Assembly: GCA_012798455.1 (NCBI GenBank)
Contig: JAAZNC010000095.1
Location: 1-44,090, forward strand
From: Chloroflexota bacterium
GTDB taxonomy: Bacteria; Chloroflexota; Anaerolineae; Anaerolineales; Anaerolineaceae
Direction: 5' to 3'
Length of the DNA: 44,090 nt
The position numbers were made by a program, and so were the translations under genes. Each line of letters starts with the position of its first letter. Position 1 is the first letter of the stretch. A model generated the notes under the pieces. The model searched no databases, had not been told where the DNA came from, and worked only from the letters and a program-made list of their open reading frames with translations. Shown in pieces: positions 1 to 7,527 of this stretch.

Positions 1-19
1 AGAAAGAAAGGAATAAATC

Positions 20-346
20 ATGGCAGTAAATCCTGAATTAATCGCGTTAGGAATGGTGGAGACCAAGGGTCTGGTCGGCTCAATTGAAGCCGCTGATGCA
101 ATGGTCAAAGCCGCAAACGTAGTACTCATCGGCTCAGAATATGTCGGTGGTGGCTATGTGACCGTTATGGTGCGCGGTGATGTGGGAGCGGTGAAAGCCG
201 CCACGGATGCCGGAGCCGCCGCTGCAAAGCGTGTTGGTGAATTGGTTTCCGTCCACGTCATTCCTCGACCCCATAGCGATGTCGAAATGATCCTGCCGCA
301 GAAGGAAAAGGGCAGTATCAGTGGTCGTACCACTTCTGCAAAATAA
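20..346 (+). CDS. BMC-H hexameric microcompartment shell protein
   Basis: This 108-residue protein is a single-domain BMC shell protein of the PduA/EutM/CcmK type. Such proteins form flat hexamers that tile the facets of a bacterial microcompartment, with a central pore for substrates. The N-terminus ([20 protein letters not shown]) and the [19 protein letters not shown] stretch are hallmarks of the fold, and the length matches the family. An AAAGGAA ribosome site sits just ahead of the ATG. It is the first gene visible in a run of six microcompartment genes reading rightward, and more of the operon presumably lies to the left. The sequence does not say which metabolic type of compartment this is. 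Confidence 0.96.
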   Translation: MAVNPELIALGMVETKGLVGSIEAADAMVKAANVVLIGSEYVGGGYVTVMVRGDVGAVKAATDAGAAAAKRVGELVSVHVIPRPHSDVEMILPQKEKGSISGRTTSAK

Positions 347-368
347 GCACGGATCAAAGTAGATTATC

Positions 369-1253
369 GTGCTGGGCAAAGTAGGTGAGTTTGATCTCAC
401 ACAATACCTGATGTGCGCAGAGCAAGTGATTCTGCCGAGTCAGATGCAAAATACCTCGCCAGCGCCTATCGAAGATGGACCTCTTTATGTAGGTGCTGAT
501 CTGGGTACGGCCTACCTGGTCTTGGTTGTGTTGGATAAAGATCTGCAACCGGTCGCTGGCGAGTATCAATTTGCCCAGGTGGTAAAAGATGGATTGGTGG
601 TCGATTATTTTGGGGCGGTCGACCGACTTAAAGGGATGAAGGAACGTGTGGAAGCACGGATCGGTAGAACTTTAACAGAAGCAGCCAGTTCTTATCCCCC
701 AGGTGTGCCACAGGTTGAGGTACGTGCAACTGCCAATGTGGTCGAAGCTGCCGGACTCGAGTGTGTAGGGTTGGTGGATGAACCAACCGCCGCGAATAAT
801 CTACTGGGCATCCGAAATGGTGCAATTGTGGATGTCGGGGGTGGGACGACCGGAATTGCCCTGGTGGAAGATGGAGATGTAGTCTATTCTGCGGATGAAG
901 CGACTGGCGGAACTCACTTCACATTGGTGATAGCCGGAGCAAGGGATATCAGTTTTGAAGAAGCTGAAGAACTGAAAAAGACAGCGACCATGCAAAAAAC
1001 ACTATTTCCGGTTGTTCGCCCGGTGATGGAGAAAGTGGGCAGCATTGTTGCCCGACATTTGAACGGACGTAGCATTACAGGAATTTCCCTGGTAGGTGGT
1101 GCTGTTTGTTTTCCAGGTATGGCAGAAGTGGTGCAAAATTATACCGGTATTCCAACCAGCTCACCAGAAAAACCACTCTTTGTAACACCCATCGGGATTG
1201 CGATGCAACATGCAAAGATGACTGTAGAAAAGGAGAATGTTTATGGCAGATAA
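369..1253 (+). CDS. eutJ: EutJ-like actin/Hsp70-fold protein of the microcompartment operon
   Basis: The protein has the actin/Hsp70 ATPase fold of EutJ, a presumed chaperone found in ethanolamine- and aldehyde-type microcompartment operons. Visible signatures are the phosphate-1 loop VGADLGTAY (about residues 41-49), DEPTAANNLLGI in the middle, and the phosphate-2 loop VDVGGGTTGIALV (about 155-167). The first ~37 residues precede the conserved domain and the GTG start at 369 has no strong ribosome site, so translation could begin at ATG 411 or 444 instead. It ends 11 bases inside the next gene, suggesting translational coupling. Its position between BMC-H and BMC-T genes supports a role in building the compartment or handling its enzymes. 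The true biochemical activity of EutJ is not established. Confidence 0.88.
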   Translation: MLGKVGEFDLTQYLMCAEQVILPSQMQNTSPAPIEDGPLYVGADLGTAYLVLVVLDKDLQPVAGEYQFAQVVKDGLVVDYFGAVDRLKGMKERVEARIGRTLTEAASSYPPGVPQVEVRATANVVEAAGLECVGLVDEPTAANNLLGIRNGAIVDVGGGTTGIALVEDGDVVYSADEATGGTHFTLVIAGARDISFEEAEELKKTATMQKTLFPVVRPVMEKVGSIVARHLNGRSITGISLVGGAVCFPGMAEVVQNYTGIPTSSPEKPLFVTPIGIAMQHAKMTVEKENVYGR

Positions 1254-1869
1254 TTTTCAATTGAGATGTTATTGCTTGCTTGATCGTATGCAAGCACAAT
1301 ATGCAGCGTTCATCGGGACGGTAACCCAAGGTGATCTTCCAACTGAGGGAATGGCATCTTTATATATCGAAATGGCTCCGGGTAATGAAGTATTCAGAAC
1401 GGTGGATATTGCAGTAAAAGCTACTGAAGCAAAACCAGGCGCACAGATCGTGGAACGAGAATTTGGTATGTTTGAAGTACATTCCATGAATCAAGCGGCT
1501 GTTATCGAAGCAGGTCAGGTAGTGCTTGATCGCCTCGGATTGAAAAAGGAAGATCGCGTGAAACCACAGATCGCATCGGTACAGGTTATCACCCGTGTTG
1601 ATTCCTACCAAGCTCAATTATTGAACCGCTTCCGCCGCGGTAGCATGTTGGTACCGGGCGAAACTATGTTGGTATTGGAATGTGCTCCTGCAGCATATAT
1701 TAATTATGCTTGTAATGAAGCTGAAAAAAGAACCAATATCAAGATCGTACATGTCTCCAGTGTGGGTCGTTTCGGACGTATGTGGCTTTCTGGTACGGAA
1801 TCTGAAATAGTCACTGCTAGAGACGCAGCCATAAAAGCGCTTGAGAATCTGGAAGGAATTGCCGGTTAA
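1243..1869 (+). CDS. BMC-T tandem-domain (trimeric) shell protein
   Basis: The 208-residue product is about twice the length of a single BMC domain and appears to contain two of them, roughly residues 1-105 and 106-208. Such BMC-T proteins assemble as pseudohexameric trimers and often carry a larger or gated central pore for cofactors or bulky substrates. I place the start at ATG 1243 because AAGGAG at 1230-1235 sits seven bases ahead of it; an in-frame ATG at 1237 would be too close. The gene overlaps the end of the EutJ-like gene. The second half (SSVGRFGRMWLSGTESEI followed by ARDAAIKALENLEG) resembles the end of a BMC domain. I cannot assign it to a subtype such as PduB, PduT or EutL. Confidence 0.85.
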   Translation: MADNFQLRCYCLLDRMQAQYAAFIGTVTQGDLPTEGMASLYIEMAPGNEVFRTVDIAVKATEAKPGAQIVEREFGMFEVHSMNQAAVIEAGQVVLDRLGLKKEDRVKPQIASVQVITRVDSYQAQLLNRFRRGSMLVPGETMLVLECAPAAYINYACNEAEKRTNIKIVHVSSVGRFGRMWLSGTESEIVTARDAAIKALENLEGIAG

Positions 1870-1888
1870 AGAGATCGGGAGGTTGTGC

Positions 1889-2266
1889 ATGGCAAAAACA
1901 TTTTATACGGAACGCGATGTAGAAGACCTATTCCGTCAAGGTATCATGACTATCACTCTGGCCGATGATATCGTGATGACCGACCTGGCTTATGAAAGAG
2001 CCAATAAGCTTGATATGAAAATGGTGCAGGCGGATGAAACACCTCCGGCAGCACCGATTCGGCCTTATATCAATACAACACCTTCAAAATCAATTAAAAA
2101 GTCTGTTAATAATACGTCAAATGTCCAAATCCAAAATACTTCTCGTGTGGCTGAGATCAAGACAAAGGTTCGTGAGACAGTAAAAAATCGAATGGGCAGT
2201 AGCGTTGATGCTGCCATGTTGGATGCCGTAATTGATCGTGTGGCCAAAGACCTTGGGTTGGGTTAA
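1889..2266 (+). CDS. Small microcompartment-associated protein, EutQ-N-terminus-like, with possible encapsulation helix
   Basis: This 125-residue protein has no family I can name with certainty. Its N-terminus (FYTERDVEDLFRQGIMTITL, then TDLAYERANKLDM) resembles the short leading segment found in several microcompartment proteins such as EutQ. A low-complexity linker (about residues 50-95) follows, and then a predicted amphipathic C-terminal helix (AAMLDAVIDRVAKDLGLG). A linker plus terminal helix of this kind is typical of peptides that tether cargo to the shell, so it may be an adaptor or scaffold; that is inference. The start at 1889 is chosen because GGGAGG lies at 1877-1882. It sits between BMC-T and BMC-P genes. 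Confidence 0.7.
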   Translation: MAKTFYTERDVEDLFRQGIMTITLADDIVMTDLAYERANKLDMKMVQADETPPAAPIRPYINTTPSKSIKKSVNNTSNVQIQNTSRVAEIKTKVRETVKNRMGSSVDAAMLDAVIDRVAKDLGLG

Positions 2267-2269
2267 GAA

Positions 2270-2590
2270 ATGCTATTTGGTAGAGTGAAAGGCACTGCTG
2301 TTTGTACGCAGAAGTACCAGGACATGGAGGGGATGAAGCTCCTGATTGTGCAGCCTTTGGACAAGCAACTTAACCCGGTTGGTCCTTTGCAAGTCGCGGT
2401 GGATGTGGTGCAGGCTGGTCTGGAGGATCTATGCGTCATGGTGCGTTCGCGGGAGGCAGCACTGGCAATGCCGGACGTGAAATTTGTGCCGGTTGATCTG
2501 GCATTGGTAGGTATCGTGGATGAATTAGAGGTCAAACCAGATGGAGAATTCAGTTATATATTAAAAGATGGTTGGAATGCGTTTACATAG
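2270..2590 (+). CDS. BMC-P pentameric vertex protein (EutN/CcmL family)
   Basis: This 106-residue protein belongs to the EutN/CcmL/PduN family, whose pentamers cap the twelve vertices of a microcompartment. Typical features are the opening MLFGRVKGTAVCTQKYQ, the central GMKLLIVQPLD strand, and the VGIVDELEV segment near the end. It begins three bases after the previous stop codon, so it is translated from the same message. It is somewhat longer than the next gene, which belongs to the same family, and the extra residues lie at the C-terminus (FSYILKDGWNAFT). Confidence 0.93.
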   Translation: MLFGRVKGTAVCTQKYQDMEGMKLLIVQPLDKQLNPVGPLQVAVDVVQAGLEDLCVMVRSREAALAMPDVKFVPVDLALVGIVDELEVKPDGEFSYILKDGWNAFT

Positions 2591-2599
2591 AGGAAATTA

Positions 2600-2872
2600 A
2601 TGATCATTGGAAAAGTCGTGGGCACAGTAGTAACAACCATTAGCCATCCTCATTATAAAGACCGCCGGCTCCTAGTTATTGAACCGATGCATATGATAGA
2701 TGAAAAGGATGGAGGTAGCTTTCTTGCGCTTGATAATAGCCACGCGGGTATTGGGGATACTGTATTGATATTGCGAGAAGGAAGTGGCGCCAGACAGGTT
2801 ATGAATAACCCTGACGCATGTGTCATTTCAGTGATTGTTGGAATTGTTGATTCTGTTTCAGCTCAATTCTAA
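2600..2872 (+). CDS. BMC-P pentameric vertex protein (EutN/CcmL family), second copy
   Basis: This 90-residue vertex protein is of the same family as the gene just upstream. It shows the standard start MIIGKVVGTVVTTISHPHY, the strand RRLLVIEPM, and the closing VISVIVGIVDSV. The two copies are clearly diverged, so this is not a recent tandem duplication. GAGGAAATTA ahead of ATG 2600 provides the ribosome site. It is the last gene of the visible microcompartment operon; the following gene has its own promoter-like sequence and an unrelated product. I see no convincing hairpin terminator between them. Confidence 0.92.
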   Translation: MIIGKVVGTVVTTISHPHYKDRRLLVIEPMHMIDEKDGGSFLALDNSHAGIGDTVLILREGSGARQVMNNPDACVISVIVGIVDSVSAQF

Positions 2873-2935
2873 TCCCCAAAAGAACCCCTTGATAGAAATC
2901 GGTATTTGGAGGAACTGATTTTTATTTTAACTAGA

Positions 2936-2944
2936 TGGTATAAT
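2936..2944 (+). promoter_or_regulatory. Extended -10 promoter
   Basis: TGGTATAAT is a consensus -10 with the TGn extension. No good -35 is seen (2916-2921 is only TGATTT). It would start transcription about 15 bases ahead of the TTG start of the zinc-finger gene. Confidence 0.5.
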
Positions 2945-2965
2945 GCACACAAGTGAGGGCATGAA

Positions 2966-3259
2966 TTGAGAACGTACAGCAAACCCCAAAGCATGATTCC
3001 CTGCAGTGAATGTAATATTGGACAGATGCATAAAACCAATGTGACATATTTTACATGGTTGAATGATGAGATGATCACGGTGCCAGATTTCCCCGCCTGG
3101 GTGTGTGATATTTGTGGGAAGAGGGAATATGATCACGAAGCATTAAACCAACTTGCCCTTTTGCTCCATCCGGTTAGTGAATACCATTCCAGCATAACAT
3201 CGAATGCGAATCAAAAAGATAAAGAACATGGTCAAGCGCATACTTCTCCCCAAAAATAA
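2966..3259 (+). CDS. YgiT/MqsA-type zinc-finger protein, orphan
   Basis: The 97-residue product has the paired CxxC layout of the YgiT-type zinc finger: CSEC near residue 13 and CDIC near residue 49, followed by a short acidic helix. In complete MqsA-type antitoxins this domain precedes a DNA-binding helix-turn-helix. Here the protein instead ends in a hydrophilic tail (TSNANQKDKEHGQAHTSPQK), so no HTH is visible. I chose the TTG at 2966 because GAGGG sits six bases ahead of it; ATG 2993 is the alternative. No toxin gene lies next to it: tRNA-Lys follows downstream and microcompartment genes lie upstream. A toxin-antitoxin role is therefore unsupported. Zinc binding is likely, and anything more is unknown. 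Confidence 0.72.
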   Translation: MRTYSKPQSMIPCSECNIGQMHKTNVTYFTWLNDEMITVPDFPAWVCDICGKREYDHEALNQLALLLHPVSEYHSSITSNANQKDKEHGQAHTSPQK

Positions 3260-3294
3260 TTAATTCCCTTCCACAAATAATTCAATTGAATTCG

Positions 3295-3323
3295 TTGACG
3301 CCTAATGCATGGCATGTTAAAAT
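3295..3323 (+). promoter_or_regulatory. Sigma-70 promoter of tRNA-Lys
   Basis: TTGACG at 3295-3300 and TAAAAT at 3318-3323 are separated by exactly 17 bases. Transcription would begin a few bases ahead of the mature tRNA 5' end at 3336. Confidence 0.75.
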
Positions 3324-3335
3324 AACACTCTCTTC

Positions 3336-3407
3336 GGGCGCGTAGCTCAATGGTAGAGCAGTGGCCTTTTAAGCCATTGGTTGAGAGTTCGAGCCTCTCC
3401 GCGCTCA
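3336..3407 (+). tRNA. tRNA-Lys (anticodon TTT)
   Basis: The cloverleaf folds completely. The acceptor stem pairs 3336-3342 with 3400-3406 (one G.T pair), the D stem pairs GCTC with GAGC, the anticodon stem pairs 3361-3365 with 3373-3377, and the T stem pairs GAGAG with CTCTC around the loop TTCGAGC. The anticodon TTT is at 3368-3370, preceded by T and followed by A. The discriminator base is A at 3407. The 3' CCA is not encoded and must be added after transcription. Confidence 0.97.
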
Positions 3408-3660
3408 TTTTAACTAGCTTCTGTTTTCGATTTCACTTTTCATTATTACGATTTTTAATATATTCAATTTTTGAATTCTAGTTTTTTTATTTCTGACTAC
3501 ATATTTGTATAAGTGATTCCAATAGTTAGTGCTTCCATGATCGTGGTAATCAAAACATTGCGTCTATTCCCCTAGCTTAAAATATTTTTAGAATAGATTC
3601 CCTATCATTTTCCTTGATTAAAAAGAAACATAATCGAAATGATCGATTGTGAACGAATAA
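3408..3660. other. AT-rich intergenic region without recognisable genes
   Basis: No open frame with a ribosome site and no clear hairpin terminator are visible between the tRNA and the promoter at 3661. The only structure I noted is a weak inverted repeat, AATCG at 3632-3636 and CGATT at 3644-3648, just ahead of the -35. It could be part of an operator for the DeoR regulator encoded downstream, but a match this short could be chance. Confidence 0.5.
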
Positions 3661-3689
3661 TTGACATATCCTTCCGATTCTCATAATAT
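3661..3689 (+). promoter_or_regulatory. Consensus sigma-70 promoter of the amino-sugar operon
   Basis: TTGACA at 3661-3666 and TAATAT at 3684-3689 are separated by 17 bases, a near-ideal promoter. It lies 25 bases ahead of the first gene's ATG (3714), with ribosome site GAAAGGAAAT in between. A promoter this strong would be expected to be held down by a repressor, consistent with the DeoR gene that is second in the operon. Confidence 0.85.
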
Positions 3690-3713
3690 CTTTATGAAAG
3701 GAAATTATTTGTC

Positions 3714-5000
3714 ATGGTTATTTGTGGCGCAAAGCAAGTAGATATCACTCCTCCTATTGGAATCCCTCTTGCTGGCTACGGCGCCCGAAAAGAAAATAGT
3801 AGGGGAATTCACGATCCATTGTTGGCTCAAACTGTCTATCTAAATGATTCTTTCCATGAGTTACTGTTGGTAGGTTTGGACTTGGTTGCGGTGGATGCAG
3901 ATTTTGTGGCTCAGATTAGAAAAGAAATTTATCAATCTTTGGAAATAACGCCAGAGGCTGTTCTGGTATGTTGTACCCATACCCATTCGGGCCCTGATGG
4001 ATATTGCAATGCTTTCCCACGGGAGTCAACCAATATCAGTTCTCCCCTTCGGCAAAACACGGTTGAAAAGATCGTCGGAGCAGCTTCATGGGCAAAAACC
4101 TCATCTCAGGAAGCAATTTTTAGCTATGGGAAAGTTAAGGTTGCTGATATTTGTCTCAATAGAATTGATCCATTAAAAGAAAGCGATAAGGATCTGTCGA
4201 TATTAAAAATTGAAGGGGAAGATAGGATACTGGCATTGTTGGTCAATTATGGTTGTCATCCAACCGTGATGGGACCGGAGAATCTGTTCATTTCAGCAGA
4301 TCTTCCTGGAGCAGCCCGTAAATATTTTCACAAATTATTTCCCCAAACGGTTTTTATGTTTATGAATGGCGGTTCTGGTGATGTGAGTACTCGCTTTACG
4401 CGTCAATTCCAAGACTTTAACGAATTGGATAGATTTGGATTGCTGCTATTTAGCAATATCATCCAGGCAATGCAGACAGCCCAATCTCTTTTACGGAAAA
4501 ATATTACCAGTACGATTTCCCGAATTGAATTGCCCCTACGAGTATTTCCATCAATTGAAATGGCTCGAGAAGAACTCTCAACATATGAGCAGGAATTCGA
4601 AAAATTAAGGAATGCTCAGATCGATAAGAGTGAATTACGTAAGGCTGAAACAAAAATACAGGGTGCAAGTGCGCAACTGAAGTATTCCAAACTATTTAGC
4701 GATACAAAATCAATTCGTTCTGAGATACAGGGTTTCAAAATCGGGGAGCTGACGTGTGTAACCATTCCGGGAGAACCTTTTGCTGGAATTACTATGGCAA
4801 TCAAAGCAGCGTTTCCAAATCAACCAGTGATGATCATCAGTTATGCCAATGACTATATGGGCTATTTCCCAATCAACGAAGTAAATCTTACTTATGAAAC
4901 TTTGAAAAGCCCCTGGGCATTGGATATTGGGGAATTTTTGGTGGAGAATTGTAAGGTAATCATGAATCAATTGGATGATTTTGTGAAATACGATAAATAG
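3714..5000 (+). CDS. Neutral ceramidase-like N-terminal domain hydrolase
   Basis: The 428-residue protein matches the N-terminal catalytic domain of the neutral/alkaline ceramidase family, zinc amidases that cut N-acyl bonds. Visible signatures are the opening CGAKQVDITPPIGIPLAGYG, the zinc-ligand motif CTHTHSG (His89, His91), NYGCHPTVMG (His182) and the active-site-like NGGSGDVS (218-225, Ser225). True bacterial ceramidases are much longer and secreted. This one has no signal peptide and lacks the C-terminal domain, so it should act in the cytoplasm. Because it opens an operon for amino-sugar uptake, I infer that it cleaves an N-acyl or related bond in an imported sugar derivative rather than ceramide. 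Family assignment is confident; substrate is unknown. Confidence 0.82.
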   Translation: MVICGAKQVDITPPIGIPLAGYGARKENSRGIHDPLLAQTVYLNDSFHELLLVGLDLVAVDADFVAQIRKEIYQSLEITPEAVLVCCTHTHSGPDGYCNAFPRESTNISSPLRQNTVEKIVGAASWAKTSSQEAIFSYGKVKVADICLNRIDPLKESDKDLSILKIEGEDRILALLVNYGCHPTVMGPENLFISADLPGAARKYFHKLFPQTVFMFMNGGSGDVSTRFTRQFQDFNELDRFGLLLFSNIIQAMQTAQSLLRKNITSTISRIELPLRVFPSIEMAREELSTYEQEFEKLRNAQIDKSELRKAETKIQGASAQLKYSKLFSDTKSIRSEIQGFKIGELTCVTIPGEPFAGITMAIKAAFPNQPVMIISYANDYMGYFPINEVNLTYETLKSPWALDIGEFLVENCKVIMNQLDDFVKYDK

Positions 5001-5009
5001 GCGGTGCTT

Positions 5010-5777
5010 ATGTTCAAAGAACGACGACAGACAAAAATTCAAGAGTATCTGGACAAACATCAAGAAGTTGATGTGAATGACCTTGCTTCGAAATTTGATG
5101 TCTCTGTTGTAACAATCCGACGTGATCTAAATGAAATGGAAAACAAAGGATTGATTAGACGTACGCATGGTGGTGCTGTAAATTCTGATGAATTAATGCC
5201 ATCCAGTTTCCGCAAACTATTAACCCGTGTAAATATGCAGCGAGTAGAAAAGCAATTGATTGGTGAATATATTGCATCCCTGATAAAACCAGGTGAGACG
5301 ATCTACATTGGTGCTGGAACTACCGCATATTGGGTCGCAAAATATGTTATTGGAATAAAGAATCTAACCATTGTTACTAATTCATTGCCTTTAGCAAACC
5401 TGATTGCTCAAATTGAATCAATTAATCTGGTTATGGTAGGAGGATATCTTCGTCATAAGGAATTCACATTTATTGGGCAGTTTGCTGAAATGACCTTAAA
5501 AGGATTGCATTTCAACAAGGTTATTGTGGGTATGAGTGGGATTCACCCTGATTTTGGTTTTACCAGTGATTATCCACAAGAGTTGATGATTGATCGAGTC
5601 TTTTATTCCGTCAGCGAGAATGTAATTGTTGCAGCAGATCATACCAAGATCGGGCATATTGCAACATATAAGACAGCTGATATTGAATCAGTAAAAACGA
5701 TTGTTACTACGAAAAAAGCTTCTGCAGATCTGGTCAAAAAAATCGAGCAAAAGGGAGTAGAAGTCATTCTGCTCTGA
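5010..5777 (+). CDS. DeoR-family transcriptional regulator
   Basis: This is a DeoR/GlpR-type sugar-phosphate-responsive repressor of about 255 residues. The N-terminal winged helix (RRQTKIQEYLDKHQEVDV, then LASKFDVSVVTIRRDLNEME and RRTHGGA) is textbook. The C-terminal sensor domain shows the effector-binding loops YIGAGTTAYWVA and the ending AADHTKIGHIA. ATG 5010 is used; a GTG at 5004 would add two residues. It lies between the ceramidase-like gene and the PTS genes with only a few bases separating it from the former, so it very likely controls this operon. The usual inducer of this family would be the phosphorylated sugar delivered by the PTS. Confidence 0.92.
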   Translation: MFKERRQTKIQEYLDKHQEVDVNDLASKFDVSVVTIRRDLNEMENKGLIRRTHGGAVNSDELMPSSFRKLLTRVNMQRVEKQLIGEYIASLIKPGETIYIGAGTTAYWVAKYVIGIKNLTIVTNSLPLANLIAQIESINLVMVGGYLRHKEFTFIGQFAEMTLKGLHFNKVIVGMSGIHPDFGFTSDYPQELMIDRVFYSVSENVIVAADHTKIGHIATYKTADIESVKTIVTTKKASADLVKKIEQKGVEVILL

Positions 5778-5850
5778 GGAAGGAGGATTCATAAGCAAAC
5801 TGATTTAGCAGTATATCTTTATCGATTACAAAATAAATTGGAGGATTGAT

Positions 5851-7428
5851 ATGGAAATTACAGTAGGTCTTGCTTTGTTGTTGGCCCTTATAGCAGGCTT
5901 TGGATACTATTCCCGTAGATTTATGGGAGCGCCATTCCTGGAACGGGCAATTATTATGGCACCCCTTGCAGGGTTGGTAATGGGTGACTTGAAAACCGGG
6001 CTTATTATTGGCGGAACACTCGAATTAGTGTTCATGGGTGCCACGGCTATTGGTGGATCAGTTCCACCGAACATTCCAGTTGGGGCGGTACTTGGTACTG
6101 CTTTTGCAATTTCTGCCGGTTTATCTGTTGAAGAGGCAATTGTAATCGCCGTACCGGCTGCTTTGTTGGGCTCATTGGGTGAATTATTAGCCAAAACAGT
6201 ATCGACAATTTTTGTAAATGCTGCGGAAAAATATGCTGAAAAAGGCAATACCACTGGTATTACAGCGATGGTTCATCTCGGAAATATTGCCCATGGTTTA
6301 TCAACAGCCATTCCTGTCTTTGTCGCGTTGGTTCTTGGACAGGACGCCGTGGCGGCTGCTTCAACGGCTCTGCCTGAAGCAGTACGCACTGGGATCTCCG
6401 TTGCAGGAAAGATCTTACCCGCGCTAGGTTTCGGTATCCTATTGAGTACTCTGGCATCACCATCCTTTATTCCTTGGTTCTTTATTGGTTTTTCGATCGC
6501 TGCTTATGCTGGATGGGGTGTATTGGGAGTCTCATTGGTTGGCATCATGGCTGCTGCATTTTATGTGTCGCAAAAAGGCGGCTTGAGTCTACTTAGTTCA
6601 AAGAGTAAAGGTAAGATCGACCAGTTTAGTGTTGTGCCAAAAAAAGATCAGGTCAAAATGTTCTGGCGATCATTTGCTCTACAATCAGCTTTCAGTTTTG
6701 ATCGTATGCAAGCGCTAGGTTTTACCTGGACCCTTATGCCATTCCTGGAAAAAATCTATAAAGGGTCAAAAGAATTTTCCGCCTCGTTGAAACGTCACTT
6801 ATCTTTCCTTAATACAAATCCTTGGGTTGTTGGTCCAATTGTGGCTATTGTTGCAGAACTTGAATCAAAACGCGCTGAAAATCCCGAAGAAGTCGATGAG
6901 CAATCCATCCAAGCTGTTAAAGGAAGCTTGATGGGACCGCTAGCCGGTATTGGTGACTCAATGGTTCAGGGAACCCTCGTTCCGATTATGGGAGGTGTCG
7001 CTTCATCCCTGGCATTACAGGGTAATCCCATTGCACCGGTTCTGTTCTTCTTGGTTGTTAACGTGGCTCATTTCTGGTTGCGCTGGAATTCTTTGAGTAT
7101 TAGTTTCAAATTTGGGACCCGTTTCTTTGAGGAGATGGACCAATCCAGCATGAGCAGATTACTCGAAGGTGCAACGATTGCTGGTTTAATGGGTGTGGGT
7201 GGTTTGGTGGGTACATGGCTTAATATTAAAACTCCTGTTGTTTATACTATTCAGGATGCATCCATTACTCTGCAAACAATGCTCGATAGTATCCTCCCCA
7301 AATTATTGCCGTTACTTGCCACTTTGGGTGTCTACTTTGGGATTAAGAAGGGACTTAAGAATACACAGGTTCTGCTCATAATCTTGATCGTAGGCGGTGT
7401 GTTAGGAGCTCTAAAGATTCTTGGCTAG
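5851..7428 (+). CDS. PTS mannose-family fused IIC-IID permease
   Basis: This 525-residue membrane protein combines the two permease subunits of a mannose-type phosphotransferase system in one chain. Residues 1 to about 245 form the IIC domain, with many hydrophobic helices and the typical GDLKTGLIIGGTLELVFMG segment. About 260 to 525 form the IID domain, recognised by the SFDRMQALGFTWTLMPFLE and GPLAGIGDSMVQGT motifs. In most organisms IIC and IID are separate genes; here a hydrophilic linker around 245-265 joins them without a stop. Together with IIB (7528) and IIA (10692) it would import and phosphorylate a sugar, probably an amino sugar given NagA in the operon. EI and HPr are not in this window. 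Confidence 0.93.
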   Translation: MEITVGLALLLALIAGFGYYSRRFMGAPFLERAIIMAPLAGLVMGDLKTGLIIGGTLELVFMGATAIGGSVPPNIPVGAVLGTAFAISAGLSVEEAIVIAVPAALLGSLGELLAKTVSTIFVNAAEKYAEKGNTTGITAMVHLGNIAHGLSTAIPVFVALVLGQDAVAAASTALPEAVRTGISVAGKILPALGFGILLSTLASPSFIPWFFIGFSIAAYAGWGVLGVSLVGIMAAAFYVSQKGGLSLLSSKSKGKIDQFSVVPKKDQVKMFWRSFALQSAFSFDRMQALGFTWTLMPFLEKIYKGSKEFSASLKRHLSFLNTNPWVVGPIVAIVAELESKRAENPEEVDEQSIQAVKGSLMGPLAGIGDSMVQGTLVPIMGGVASSLALQGNPIAPVLFFLVVNVAHFWLRWNSLSISFKFGTRFFEEMDQSSMSRLLEGATIAGLMGVGGLVGTWLNIKTPVVYTIQDASITLQTMLDSILPKLLPLLATLGVYFGIKKGLKNTQVLLIILIVGGVLGALKILG

Positions 7429-7467
7429 AGTATCTTGATAAATTCTATTCAAGGGTAGTGCATTCAA

Positions 7468-7500
7468 TGGCGGGTTGGGTGTGTTTACTCCAGCCCGCTA
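7468..7500 (+). other. Intercistronic stem-loop between PTS IIC-IID and IIB genes
   Basis: GCGGGTTGG at 7470-7478 pairs with CCAGCCCGC at 7490-7498 (one T.G pair), extended by two weaker pairs, around an 11-base loop. No T-run follows, so it is unlikely to be a full terminator. It may stabilise the upstream message or tune relative expression of the PTS subunits. Confidence 0.5.
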
Positions 7501-7527
7501 TTGAGCAATTCGGCATTTGGAGGAATG

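Noticed and set aside
2966..3259. Toxin-antitoxin system based on the YgiT-type zinc finger
   Set aside because: There is no adjacent MqsR-like toxin gene and no helix-turn-helix in the protein.
5778..5810. Strong GGAAGGAGG ribosome-like site after the DeoR gene
   Set aside because: It is followed by ATA rather than a usual start codon, and the frame ends after five codons, so there is no gene to support.
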